DNA of 64,000 nucleotides from Kryptolebias marmoratus (Eukaryota; Chordata; Actinopteri; Cyprinodontiformes; Rivulidae): the NCBI RefSeq assembly GCF_001649575.2, contig NC_051445.1, forward strand, positions 28,449,984 through 28,513,983. The letters run 5' to 3'. A program made the translations under genes and the position numbers. Shown here piece after piece: positions 30,758 through 41,504 of the stretch (positions within the stretch are counted from its first letter, which is position 1; every line of letters starts with the position of its first letter). The notes beneath the pieces are model-generated. The model did not search any database. It was not told the origin of the DNA and saw only the letters and a list, made by a program, of their open reading frames with translations.

Positions 30758-32150
30758 ATGACTGGCGGGTGCAAAACCAAGGCCTTATCTCTGCCCCAGC
30801 ACCGACCGTATGATTGTGCCATTGAACTACTACCAGAGGCCCCTCTTCCTTTGAGTCGCCTATTCAACCTCTCGGGCCCTGAAAGAGAGTCCATGAAGAG
30901 TTACATTGAGGAGTTGCTCGCCTTTGGTATTATCCGCCCTTCTAGATCTCCTGTCGGTGCTGGTTTCTTTTTTGTTGCCAAGAAAGATAAGAGTCTTTGT
31001 CCGTGCATTGACTATCGAGGACTCAACCAAATAACTGTTAAAAATAAATACCCATTACCTCTCATCGATTCCGTGCATCAACAACTCCACTCAGCCACCA
31101 TTTTTACCAAACTGGAACTACGAAACCTTTACCATCTGGTGAGAATAAAGGAGGGAGACGAGTGGAAGATGGCATTCAAGACACCACTAGGCCACTTTGA
31201 GTACTTAGTAATGCCCTTGATTCACAAATGCCCCCGCAGTTTTTTCAATCGTTAATCAACGACGTATTACCTGATTTTTAGAATGTCTTTGTTTTTGTCT
31301 ACCTGGATGACATTCTGATTTATTCCCAGGATTCCACTCAGCATCAGCAGCAGGTACGGGCAGTCCTCCAACGTCTGTATGAAAACCAGCTATTCGTAAA
31401 GGCCGAGAAGTGCAAATTCAGCGTCCCTTCCGTATCCTTCCTGGGTTTCATTTTCGGCCAAGGATATTACAAGACCGACCCCGAAAAGACCAGGGCGGTG
31501 GCTGAATGGCCAGTTCCCACTGACTGACGTCAACTCCAGAGGTTTTTGGGTTTTGCCAACTTCTATCGGCGGTTCATTAAGGACTACAGCAGGGTGGCAG
31601 GGCTCCTTACTCAACTCACGTCCATCAAGAGGCCGTACATGTTGTCCCCGGAGGTTCAAGCTGCATTTGCTGAGCTAAAATCACATTTTGTATCTGCTCC
31701 TATTCTCCGTCATCCAGATCCTAGTTTGCAATTTATCGTGGAAGTTGATGCCTCTGATTCAGGCATGGGAGAGCATCTGTAGATAAGAAGATCCATCCAT
31801 GCACTTACTTCTCTCGCAGACTGTCTCCCGCAGAACACAACTATGACGTCAGCAATAGAGAACTGGTAGCCATCAAGTTGGCACTGGAGGAGTGGCGACA
31901 CTGGCTAGAGGGCACGGAAACACCATTTTTGAACCTCGCCTACCTCCAGATCGCGAAAAGGCTCAACCCCCAACAAGTTCGGTGGTCGTTGTTTTTTGGA
32001 AGATTTAATTTCTCCATATAATATAGGCCCAGCTCCAAGAACGTTAAGCCCGACGCCATGTCCAGACTGTGGTCTGGCCCAGAGACTTCTCACAACGAGG
32101 AACCTATAATTCCAGCAACCATGTTTATCAGCTCCCTTACCTGGGACATT
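30758..32150 (+). pseudogene. Gypsy pol: reverse transcriptase and RNase H
   Basis: '[20 protein letters not shown]' opens the RT, then '[20 protein letters not shown]', '[20 protein letters not shown]' (motif A, with Glu in place of the usual catalytic Asp), and in later frames '[14 protein letters not shown]' (motif C) and '[19 protein letters not shown]'. RNase H follows with '[10 protein letters not shown]' and '[20 protein letters not shown]'. The end is near 'KPDAMSRLW'. At least four stops or shifts. No protease precedes the RT although gag and RT are only about 40 bp apart, so that domain was deleted. Confidence 0.8.
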
Positions 32151-32199
32151 GAAAGGGAAATCATGAATGCTCAACAGACGGAACTGGATCCAGGAGGAT

Positions 32200-32890
32200 C
32201 CTGTAGACTTGGCCTGCTTAGACAGAACATAGCTGAAATCTGTTTGATAGTAGTTATTGTTGCCTTGGGTTTGTCAAAAAAAAAAATTTTCCCAATTAAT
32301 AAAGTAAGTGCTGAATCAAAATTTTTCCCACGACCTTAAATAAATGCAGCCATTTCAATTATCAAATCCCTTTTTAGCATCTAATGCTACAGTTATGCAA
32401 GGCTCAGTTTTAGTATTTTAAAGTGTATTATTTTGAACGGTCCACATAAATTATGAGTTGATGAGCATTTCAAAATAAAGCCGTTTTGATTAACTAAATA
32501 GTGACTGATTCTGTTGGCTATAGCTTTAGTTAACAATTTATAATCAGTGTTTAATAAAGAGATGGGTTATTAGAAGGGGTATTTATCTTTTTTGTGGATA
32601 ACAGTAATTATTGCAGTAGAAAATGATACAGGAGGAGTTTGAGTCTTAAATGCTAAGTTGAGTACATTCATAAAGAGGGGGATACACAAATCCTTAAATT
32701 CTCTATAAATTCAGAGGGGAATCCATTTGCACCAGGTGATTTATTAGTTTGCAATAAGCTTAGTGGTTTTTAATTTTCTTTGTAAGTAAAAGGTCGGTCA
32801 AGATCCATCTGGTCTACTTGTCTAAGTCTAGGCAGTTTGACACCTGACAAGAATTTGTCAATTTTAATTAGGTCTCCAGGTGATACTGAT
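32200..32890 (-). pseudogene. L1 ORF2 relic, piece 2 (reverse transcriptase)
   Basis: Read on the minus strand from 32890: 'LPRLRQVDQMDLDRPFTYKE', 'LQTNKSPGANGFPSEFIEN' (RT block 1), then with many stops the block equal to 'ALDAEKAFD' (motif A) and 'WLHLFKVVGKI', ending near the '..LSRGTRQG' region at about 32205. It is heavily decayed. The Gypsy element abuts it at about 32199. Confidence 0.6.
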
Positions 32891-33464
32891 GTGTAGAGGT
32901 TTGTATAAAATAGTTTGATGAGGTGTTATTGCTCTCTCTGTGTGCTAAGGCATCCCCACTTGTACAATAATATAAAATAAAGTTGTGCACTGATAAAACC
33001 AAAGGGAAAAAAAAACAAACAGCCATAACGGTAAAGTAAAAAGTGTATAGCAACCTTTATAAAAAAAAAATTAAAAAAGGTACCTTTACCAGAACTTTGG
33101 CACTACCCATCCTACTATAGTGGGGTGTGCAACTGGCACTTTGCTTGGATAGCATATCTAATTCTAAATCCTAAACCTCTGGTCTAACCCTTGGCTCTAA
33201 TAACATAAGTTATGATACATTGAAACATCCATCAGTAAGATAAAGAGAAAAACAAGCAAACAAACAACACCAACAAAACTAACATTGACATTATAAACAC
33301 CCATTCAATTTGAATGGATCTGACTGTGGAATAAACATAAATATTGATATTATTTACATTTTTCCAAGTGCCTTAATGAACATAATCTGAATAACTCAAC
33401 TATCGAAACACAGTCTATTCAATTGTCATTCAACATCTGTTATTGTTTGTTTCCTGAGGGGGTT
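32891..33464. other. AT-rich DNA between L1 pieces, unassigned
   Basis: In an intact L1 the ORF2 endonuclease would lie here; I could not recognise it. A-rich runs near 33000-33080. Confidence 0.35.
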
Positions 33465-33745
33465 AACAGGAATTCAGTTGCTTCCTTAAGTGTCTTAAAG
33501 AACCTCTTTCCTCCAGCTAAGAGTGTGATCCTCAGCATTGATGTATGAAGCAGAGCAACTTGATTTTTTGATCTTTTATGAACTTGATCGCACTCCTTCG
33601 AGCACCTCACCAAGCTGGCGCTCAGGTCAGGGAAAAACTAGACTTATACCCGACAGGGTCGTTGTTCTCCTTGGCTTGTTGCATGGCAGCACATAGAGTT
33701 CATCCTGGGTCTTAATATTTTGATATTTGAGTAGGTGCACCAGCC
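33465..33745 (-). pseudogene. L1 ORF1 relic, C-terminal RNA-binding domain (piece 1)
   Basis: The minus strand has 'FFPDLSASLVRCSKECDQVH', 'MLRITLLAGGKRFFKTLKEA' and 'TEFL', matching the layout of the ORF1p C-terminal domain ('..FFPDFS....RR.E....', '..YPA.LRV...G....F....EA..FL'). ORF1p is the RNA chaperone of L1. Its position upstream (on the minus strand) of the ORF2 pieces fits a single original L1. Confidence 0.55.
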
Positions 33746-34009
33746 AATGTGGTGCTTTAAAAGATTTAAGATGGGTATATTCAAGAAGCCCTAAGGGTAC
33801 ACATCTATCTAGCTCTGTGTCATCACATGATCCCCCTGATAAAAACGTTGTTGATGATTAGCCACTGTGATGAGCCCTTTACCTCTAATTTTACCATCTT
33901 ACCAGTAGTTGCACGTTTAATATTACAGCAGCACCACTAGAAAATAGGTGGCTAAACTTATTTACTCTCACTTCTTTTGTGTCCCCTACTATCATCTATG
34001 TATGTCAAA
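33746..34009. other. Unassigned DNA
   Basis: Possibly more of the L1 5' region; nothing clear. Confidence 0.3.
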
Positions 34010-34905
34010 AAATTAAAGGCCTAGCATTCCTTGAAGGAATGCACATCACATGGTGCCTTTCAGGCAGCAGCGTTAGACTAAGATCATCCTATGAAGAGAA
34101 GATAAAGATTTAGCCATTTAGGTCAAAACTTATAAACAATGTTATGTCCAAACTCGTGTGATACCTCACATGATTTATTAATGCTTGGACAATGTGTTGT
34201 AAGTGACTGTCAACTACTGCCACTTTAAATTTTAGCTATGTAACTGTAAAACTGGTTAAGAGGGATTAGCAGTCGTGGCCATATTGAATTGGGTTGACTT
34301 CAGAAGTTAACCAATTGAAAATGTCAACCAAATGGTTATTTTCTGAGAGTTTAACTTAGTAATGTCAAGATTTTAAGGAAACGTTTTGAGCAATGTTTTG
34401 TGTTCAAAGTATGTGTATGTACTACAAAACTGACTTTAACGAAAATTTTAAAAAAGTAATTATTTGTATGCCAACCAAATAATTACTTTTTTGAAATTTT
34501 CATTAAAGTCTGTTTTGTAGTTTATGAGATAATTTGCTAAGAGACAAACAAAGCTAACTCCAATAAATAATGCTAACAAAGTTTTTGTGTTATCAATTCA
34601 CTCTCAGAGTATAGGCTAGGAATGACTCAGCTACTACCACACTAAATTTCATTAAGTATCTGTGAAATTAGTCATTTTTGTGTTTCCTAAGGTTGCTTGA
34701 CTGTGGCTGTTATCCTGAATTGGCTTGTTTTCAAAAGTTAATCAGTTATATATGTACATCTACTGATTACTTCCTGAAAGTCTCACTAGAATCTGTTCAG
34801 TGTTTTGTGAGTTATTTAGCTAATGGTACACACAAATCCACAGGTAGACATAGGCAAAAACATTATCGCTCCACCACTGACTTCAGTGGTAGGCAATAAT
34901 AAACC
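34010..34905 (+). repeat. Family R dispersed repeat, most complete copy
   Basis: Head GCATTCCTTGAAGGAATGC at 34023, a near-perfect palindrome, then 'gactaagatcatcctatgaa', units from about 34140, about 34380 and about 34570, and tail 'aaaacattatcgctccacc' with the hairpin CCACTGACTTCAGTGG at about 34873. Head and tail make this the best reference for the family. Confidence 0.65.
34433..34509. repeat. 34-nt hairpin within the R copy
   Basis: 34433-34466 and 34476-34509 are reverse complements at 32 of 34 positions with a 9-nt loop. The right arm fits the normal R unit ('attactttttgaaattttca'); the left arm is an inverted copy of it and displaces the normal middle of the unit. Confidence 0.85.
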
Positions 34906-34953
34906 TGACTACTTCTGTCTCCTACTATCATCATGAGTATGTCTCTCTCTTTC

Positions 34954-35007
<54 letters not shown>

Positions 35008-35115
35008 TATATATTATATAAACATTATCGCTCCACCACTGACTTCAGTGGTAGGCAATAATAAACCTGACTACTTCTGTCTCCTACTATCATCATGAGT
35101 ATGTCTCTCTCTTTC

Positions 35116-35167
<52 letters not shown>

Positions 35168-35184
35168 TATATATTATATATAAA
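34861..35184 (+). repeat. Tandem duplication, about 162 bp x 2
   Basis: 34861-35022 and 35023-35184 are the same: R tail ('cattatcgctccaccactga'), 'aaacctgactacttctgtct', a CT-rich run, then (AT)n and 'aatattatatatattatata'. The only difference I see is AT repeat number. The (AT)n runs are at about 34958-35000 and 35120-35160. Confidence 0.9.
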
Positions 35185-35189
35185 CACAG

Positions 35190-36050
35190 CAGCAGTGGCA
35201 AACTAAGCTCTGAGGGCCAGGTACAGCTTTTCAAGAGGACGTTGGTTTACGAAAGAGGATCTTCAAGCTAAGTGTACATGTGAGAGCTTCCCCAAAAAAT
35301 GAGAAAGAGATTAGCTAAACAGTTGGCATAACTCTAAAGAGCTTTCTCATATTGACTCTCTTCTGTTGTTTTGGCTTCTTCTATTTTTCAACATCATATC
35401 TTTCCTCGGCATCATTATACAAAACACAGCTGTTCAGACATTACTTTCTCCCCCTGACAATTGCATTGTGAAATTTATTTATTTAACTTTTCTTTATTAA
35501 TAAACATCTAGCCTGTATTCATACTTTGGCTGAAAGTCTATTAAATTTAGCTTTTTCTTCCAAAAAAAAAGATTTAAAATTTGCATCTGAATGAACTACA
35601 AATTTGTGAATCAATAGAAACAGTTACAACACCAATGTGGAGATGTTCACCCAAATGTACGGCACCTTGTTTGGAGAAAATCAACCAGTATATCATGATC
35701 AAAAACTGTATATAGAGTATCTAAACCTAAAAAAACAAAAAACAAAAGTTGAAGCCGAAACAAGACCAGTCTTCCCTGTAGGCTGATCCATTACAACTCT
35801 CTCCCCCTTTGTGGTTAAAAAAAACAGGGCATGTACCTTGTTTAAGAATAAAAATACATCACAGAAAATTTATTTCAGGAGTTGACTCTTGTTGATTTTT
35901 TTAATTCTTACCTAACTGCCATATATTCAAATAATATAGGCTATATATATTTAAATATGTTGAGTTGTAATTAGTTATTTCATGCTTAAAAGAAAGTTCA
36001 CGTGACACCATAACTGCATGTGGAAGAGTAGGATTGATTAAATCTCCACA
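35190..36050. other. Intergenic DNA, nothing recognised
   Basis: AT-rich, no supported gene. Confidence 0.4.
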
Positions 36051-36056
36051 TACCTA

Positions 36057-36670
36057 GGCCCGGTCCCAATACTTGCACTTGCACCCTCGTTCCACTCTTG
36101 TTTCCTTCAAATGCGCCTTCATGTTGAAGGGTTTGAGTGAGTAGTGTCCCAATTCTCCGGAGTGGTCTTTTACATCCGCCCTTCAGCTAAGCCAGGCGGA
36201 CTTCGGAAAAGTATTTACCCGCAATTCATTGCTGCATGTGACGTTTTGATTTTTTTTTTTGTCACGAAAAAAGCTGTTTTCAAATGTAAAGTATTGAAAT
36301 AATTATTGTTTCACAATGCTGTACAGGTGTGAATACTATAAAACTTTGCTCAGTATTCAATAAGTCATAACAAAACACATTTTAACAGCCAAATATCTCC
36401 TGAAATGACTTTGGAAAGCTAAAATACCTATACTGTACTTTTAAAATTGTACTGGCACCTTCTTAAAATGCTAAAACAGTGACTGGCCCTGCCCTGTTGA
36501 ATGTCACAGTTTCAACGCAGAGGCGCAAGACGATGACGTAACCCGTACTGTCCCAATTCTTCAATGTCTGCATGCTTGTAACCTGCGCACACAAACTCTT
36601 CTGTGCACTTCGACTGAGGGCACACTTCATAGAGGGGCGTAGGGTGTAGTGCGAGTATTGGGACCGGGCC
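36057..36670. mobile_element. MITE with 17-bp perfect TIR and CTA TSD (Harbinger-like?)
   Basis: 614 bp. The left end GGCCCGGTCCCAATACT is matched exactly by the reverse complement at the right end, and similarity extends to about 30 bp. CTA flanks both sides (36054-36056, 36671-36673). A 3-bp TSD of this kind suits PIF/Harbinger or ISL2EU-type elements. No transposase. The 81-residue minus frame inside is not protein-like. Confidence 0.7.
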
Positions 36671-36788
36671 CTAGTGTGTAGACTCTGGTCTATGATTAGC
36701 ACAAACACCTGAAAACCAAGTTTTTAGTATTCACTCCTTTCAGAGGAATCTCACCTGACCACTTAGTTTCTCTCACTGGATCTTTTGA

Positions 36789-37362
36789 TGTTGCAGAAAA
36801 GACGAACACACAAAACGAGTTCAGACCAGAGGTTTAAAAAACCAATCATACATTTATTTAAACATTCAGCTGAATGGAGACAACAACTCACCAACAAGAA
36901 GAAACAGCAACCCATTCCCAGTTGTGTCTGAAGTAATAACCCCTGCCACTTTTTTTATACTATAAACTGCACCCAAGACCAGGTTTTCTTGCACACAATC
37001 AGCTGCAGCAGCTTATCATATCATGATGCCCTGGAACCTTCAGCCTCCCTCACCCCACTTACACAACTGTTCTTTGTGATTGTTTTATCATAAGTTAAGC
37101 GTAACCTCATTTCAGCAATCAAATCATTTTAGCAATATCGAAGTTTGTTTACATTTTATCATTGGCTAAGCGTGACCTCATTTTAACAATCAAATCATTT
37201 TAGCAATATCAAAGTTTGTTTATATTTTACAGTTTGAACTGCATTACCAATTAGCATTTATACAAGCTTTGAATGTTTGCACCTTTGTGAGCTCTCTTTG
37301 AATAAAACATGTTATAGAGCTGTAATGGGTTTAACAGAAATGAGCACAAATCATATTTTACA
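36789..37362 (-). repeat. ERV 3' LTR
   Basis: 574 bp with TG...CA ends (minus: TGTAAAATATG to TCTGCAACA). Minus-strand TATAAAAAAAG at about 36950-36962 and AATAAA at about 36855 are in U3-R order, about 95 bp apart. Two 71-bp direct repeats lie in U3 (37087-37157, 37158-37228). The left boundary is set only by the CA dinucleotide and is less certain. Confidence 0.7.
37087..37228. repeat. Two 71-bp direct repeats in the ERV U3
   Basis: Units share 'taagcgt(a/g)acctcatttt' and 'aatcaaatcattttagcaat', with about 10 differences. Tandem U3 repeats commonly act as enhancers in retroviruses; here that is inference. Confidence 0.75.
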
Positions 37363-37376
37363 ATTCCCCTTTTGAC
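37363..37376 (-). promoter_or_regulatory. ERV polypurine tract
   Basis: Minus-strand 'caaaaggggaat' sits directly upstream of the LTR's TG, the place and composition of a plus-strand primer. Confidence 0.75.
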
Positions 37377-37454
37377 CCCATTTACGATGGGGTCACTAAA
37401 GCAAATGATGTCTGCCTTGCTTCCCCCTCGGGTGGCTCCTTCAGTGCCAACATC

Positions 37455-38668
37455 TGATACGGTGGTGGGTTGCCCTCAATTGGTTCCGGTCCTACCTAAC
37501 TAATAGGAGTTTCTGTGTAAAAATTGACCATTTTGTGTCTTCCACAGCTCCTCTTCCATATGGGGTCCCCCAGGGCTCAATCCTTGGCCCTCTTTTATTT
37601 GCTACCTTCTCCCCCTCGGCTCTGTTTTTAGGAAACATGGCATTTCATTCCACTTCTATGCTGATGATTGCCAGATCTATTTTCCCTTGTCACAAAACAA
37701 TATGGTCCAGGAACTTACACACTGTCTTAATGATAATAAAGCATGGTTTTCTCTTAATTTCCTTAGTCTAAATGAGAACAAGACAGAAGTTGTCTTGTTT
37801 GGACCGAGTTGCTGTTCCTCTCCCAGTGTAGATCTTGGCTCACTGTCATTTAATCTCAAGGACTGTGTCACCAATCTGGGGTTGAAAGTTGACTCTGATT
37901 TTAAACTTGAAAAACAGATCAGCAGTGTTGTTCAGAAAAGTTTTTATCAGCTTAGTCAAATATCAAAGGTCAAACCAATCCTAGCAAAATCTGACCTTGA
38001 GAAATTAATCCACCCTTTTATTACAGCTCGTCTTGATTATTGTAATGCACTGTATGTAGGCATTAGCCAGACCTCTCTAGTCCGTCTGCAGCTTGTTCAG
38101 AACTCTGCTGCTCGCTTGTTAACTTGGGCCTGTAGGCATGAGCATATCACTCCCATCTTGGTGTCCCTTCATTGGCTCCCTGTGCACTACAGAATTCATT
38201 TTAAGCTCTTGTTATTTGTCTTTAAATGCTTGGACAACCTTGCCCCACCATATCTATCTGAGTTGCTTCAGCCTTACTGCCTGCCCTGATCCCTAAGATC
38301 AGCTGATCAGTTACTGCTGACAGTCCCAAACTAGGCTGAAACTCAGAGGCGACAGAGCATTTGCTGTTGTTGCTCCCAAGCTCTGGAACCATTTACCCTT
38401 GAGTGTCAGACAGGCCTCCTGTCTTCCTGTTTTTAAATCTCTTTTAAGAAAACTATTTTATTCTTTGACTTTTAACACACCAGGATTTTTGTCTTGTATG
38501 GCACCTTAAAACACACCTGCCGTGAACCTGTATGTGTGTGTCTTTGTATGTTTTTTGTTTTGTTTTTCTCTTACTGTTTTAATCTATTGTACAGCACTTG
38601 GGTTACCCCTGTGGTTTTTAAAAATGTGCTATAGAAATAAAAGTGATTGATTGATTGATTGTTTAAGA
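37455..38668 (+). pseudogene. L2-type LINE, 3' part, inserted in the ERV env
   Basis: Encodes the RT C-terminal half: 'NWFRSYLTNRSF', 'GVPQGSILGPLLF', a shifted 'FYADDCQIY' (catalytic motif at about 37650), 'SLNENKTEVVLFGPS', 'LDYCNALYVG', 'NSAARLLTWACRHEHITPIL' and 'LHWLPVHYRIHFKLLLF'. After the stop the 3' tail has 'ttgtacagcacttgggttac', 'gtgctatagaaataaaagtg' and (ATTG)n. Two frameshifts. It is opposite in orientation to the ERV. Confidence 0.85.
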
Positions 38669-38669
38669 A

Positions 38670-38837
38670 CCCCACTCCCCTTCTCAATAGTGGCCATGAT
38701 ACTAGGATATTCGTGCATGGCTTTGCTGAGAGCTCTGCGTTCCTCAAGGGCACGAGTGGCGCAGTGTTATTAGGAATAAAAGTGCAACATATTTTGCCGT
38801 ATATAGCACATACTCCCCCCTTTTCTGCTAAAAGCAT
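38670..38837 (-). pseudogene. ERV env, transmembrane-subunit remnant
   Basis: The minus frame carries a C-x6-CC motif just after an E-K-G-G-x-C stretch, the conserved TM ectodomain block that in gamma-type retroviruses bonds TM to SU. Downstream of it the frame loses env likeness and is cut by the L2 LINE; a short end of the cytoplasmic tail with a stop lies at about 37380-37450. The SU part should be about 1 kb, but only about 500 bp of unclear sequence separate TM from integrase, so SU is largely deleted. It cannot make a membrane fusion protein. Confidence 0.65.
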
Positions 38838-38839
38838 GT

Positions 38840-39505
38840 CAGCAAAACCAAGCTCTTACTGTCATCCTGAGCTTAAAAATTAGTTAACCCCATGTTTATC
38901 TCATTGCGGCCAGATGTCCAAAAGAGAAACAAATGCATATTTTTTATCACTAAATTAAGGCCCAACAGACCACTACCATGTAACTAATATCCGTCACTGT
39001 ATGCATTTTGTGATGCCTACAGTGCTTTTCTCAGCCTTGGTGTGACATCACGGTTTTTACACCTTAACTCTTACTCGGCTGATAGGGTGGAGCTCTGCTA
39101 ATGAGGGAGCTCCTGTCACTACCACAATGTATCCTGTACTTATTATTTGAAACCACAAGCTATTATAGTATTACTCAGGTGATCACCTGACAGTAATATA
39201 CACAAGCACAACTATTGAAATGATTTAAAATCTATGCATTAGCATACAAGTAACACAGATTTTTTTTTACAATCTGGATCTCTTTTAACAATTTCTTAGA
39301 TAAACCTGCAAAGAGCTCTTTATGAGATGGAAAAAACACTTCATTAAAACATGTATTTTGATCACTTAAAATCTTTTAAAAAAAAAAGTGACAGATATTA
39401 GTTGAGATCTTCTTCTTCTTCGATTGTCTTCGAGCTCAGGCAGACTATCCTGGATGGAACATTGCTAGGCCACAGAGGATTATTATGCCCCTTTTGGACA
39501 GACCC
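38840..39505. other. Unassigned DNA between ERV env and integrase
   Basis: May contain decayed SU; no clear frame. Confidence 0.35.
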
Positions 39506-39507
39506 AG

Positions 39508-40010
39508 TTATTTGCCTCTGGACTCAGACGCTGTCTTTGATTGAGATAGATCAGTTTGGATTTCCTCCAATGAGCAATTTGCTTCCTCTACAGGTGTGCT
39601 CTGGCTCCAGTGATACTGGGTGGAGCCTTCCCATTCAGCCTCACAGTGTGTTGTTCTCTTGGCCACCTGGAATGAACCAGTCCACCTGGGCACCGTCCAC
39701 TTTCTTTTTATGACTTTCATCAACACACCAAGAGCAGTGTGGGGACTGCTCTGGTCTCCAGTCGTTCCACCCTGGTTCTCTTTCACCAGATCAGCAAAAC
39801 CTGACAGGTTAACAAAAATGTGCTTTATACTCACTCGTTGTGTCTTCTCTTGCTGCTCAAGGCAGACCTGCTGATGGTCCAGGGACCATATGAGCCAGTC
39901 AGCAGCTCATATGGAGTGCCACCTGTTCCTGAATTAACAGAGCTCTCAATAGACATCAAAACGATAGGTAATGCATCCAACCAATTCAAATTTATCTGTA
40001 CCCAGATTTG
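39508..40010 (-). pseudogene. ERV integrase, C-terminal part
   Basis: The minus strand encodes the end of the catalytic core helix region (a 'WxDALP' block and a 'TPYELLTG' block), and after a frameshift the SH3-like C-terminal domain with a basic 'KRKW..PRW.G' strand. The catalytic DDE residues upstream are not visible. At least two frame changes. Integrase would join viral DNA to the host chromosome; this relic cannot. Confidence 0.7.
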
Positions 40011-40216
40011 TCTGGTCTTGTGACACCGAAAGAGATCAGCTCATTAACCTTGTGGTTCAGTAAATGGCTAACTTAAGTCCTCCCTATGTTTTATGGGCTT
40101 ATGCACAATCGCTGCACAATCCCTGACTTGAATCAGAGACTGACAGCTGTAGGTGGTGGTTTAAGGGGAGAATATAAATCTGTCAAATGGAGAGACCTTT
40201 GAAACATGAGCCAGGG

Positions 40217-41500
40217 CTGTTTCATATATCCACAACCAATTCAATTCAGTGCACGGTGCACAAATCTCATGGATTTAATAGAACAAATAACAAAAGCTGT
40301 TGATCAAAGACAGTACTGTTTTAGTGTTTATGTTGATCTAAAGAAAGCATTCTACACCATTGATTACAGTATTCTTCTTGAAAAATTGAACAAATATGGC
40401 ACAAGAGGTCCAGTACTACAGTGGGTGTCAAGTTACTTGACAAATAGGAAACAGTTCGTACAAATGAATGATGTAAGATCTGAACTCGGTAATATCACAT
40501 GTGGGGTTCCACAGGGTTCTATACTTGGACCAAAGTTATTTCTTTTATATGTGAATGACTTAGTGAATGTGTCAGGGTTGTTAAAATGTGTTTTATTTGC
40601 AGATGACACTACATTTTTGCTTGGGTGAAGATATAGAACAGATGTTGGAGATGATGCAGACTGAATTTCTAAACGTACAAACCATTTTAAAACTTAATAA
40701 ATTATCATTAAATTTGGACAAAACAAATTATATGATATTCAGTAATATTAAGAAAACTGTCAATATTTAATTTAGAGTTGAGGGTATTAAGATTTGTAGA
40801 GTCAGTGAGGTGAAGTTTTTGGGTGTCATCATTGATGAAAACCTGACATGGAGACCTCATAAATTACTTAAGAACAAAAATAGCTAAATCTATTGCAGTA
40901 CTGCATAAAGTAAAGGAGTTACTATTTATATTATGTAATGCAATAATTGTTCCACACGTGATTTATTGTATTGAAGTCCTTCGAACCAAAGGGGGAATGC
41001 ATGTAAAACAATTCCAAATCCTATTTTTGTTTTACAGAAATGAGCCATAAGAGTTATCACAAGAAAACATTACTATCACCCATCAAATACAGTATTTCAA
41101 GAATTGAGATTATTAAAATTTTATGAGTTGGTTGATTATTATATTTTGTAGGTTATGTATAAGGCACATATAAATGTGTTACTTCTGAACATCCAATCAA
41201 ATTTTGTTAAGAGGAAATGTTGTTATAATCTTAAGGGACTAGGGATGTTTGTAAAATGTTTGTAAAGGACATGTTTGTAAAACATGTTCTTCAAGTTTGG
41301 ACAAACTTGAAGGACAGATGTACTTCAGTCAAAGGAATAAGATTATGGAATAATTTGGATAGTGGTTATAAAAATCCTGTTTCAATTACTTTGTTCAAAA
41401 GAATGATAAAAGTTAATGTGTTAAAGAAATGTGAAATTGTATAATTTGTATTTGTTTTGTTTTATTTGATTATTACTGTTTGAATTTTTTTTTTTTTTTT
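40217..41500 (+). pseudogene. Jockey-type LINE reverse transcriptase relic
   Basis: 'QFSARCTNLMDLIEQITKAV', 'CFSVYVDLKKAFYTIDYSIL' (motif A), 'YLTNRKQFVQMNDVRSELGN', 'GVPQGSILGPKLFLLYVNDL' and 'VLFADDTTFLLG' (motif C, FADD) give a nearly continuous RT palm. The next frame adds 'LNKLSLNLDKTNYMIFSN' and 'VKFLGVIIDENLTW' (thumb). After that it decays to stops. A 10-bp-arm hairpin with a 4-nt loop lies at 41289-41312. The 3' end resumes after an LTR fragment and ends at about 42005. Confidence 0.8.
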
Positions 41501-41504
41501 AAAT

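Larger units (their letters stand above)
28894..32199 (+). mobile_element. Ty3/Gypsy chromovirus copy lacking its 3' half
   Basis: 5' LTR (28894-29411), leader, gag (about 29543-30720), RT and RNase H (30758-32150), then an abrupt change to L1 sequence at about 32200. Protease, integrase, chromodomain and 3' LTR are missing. The L1 relic continues on both sides, so the element landed in L1 and later lost its 3' part, or was inserted truncated. Confidence 0.8.
36789..40030 (-). mobile_element. Endogenous retrovirus, 5' truncated, split by an L2 LINE
   Basis: On the minus strand: integrase C-terminal part (about 40010-39508), env transmembrane remnant (about 38837-38670), L2 LINE insertion (37455-38668), end of env (about 37450-37380), polypurine tract and 3' LTR. 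Gag, protease, RT, most of SU and the 5' LTR are gone. Frames are broken throughout. The integrase plus CX6CC-type env suggests a gamma/epsilon-like fish ERV (inference). Confidence 0.75.

Noticed and set aside
34861..35184. Two-unit direct repeat considered as a CRISPR-like array
   Set aside because: Only two units of about 162 bp with an AT run; no short repeat-spacer pattern and a vertebrate genome.
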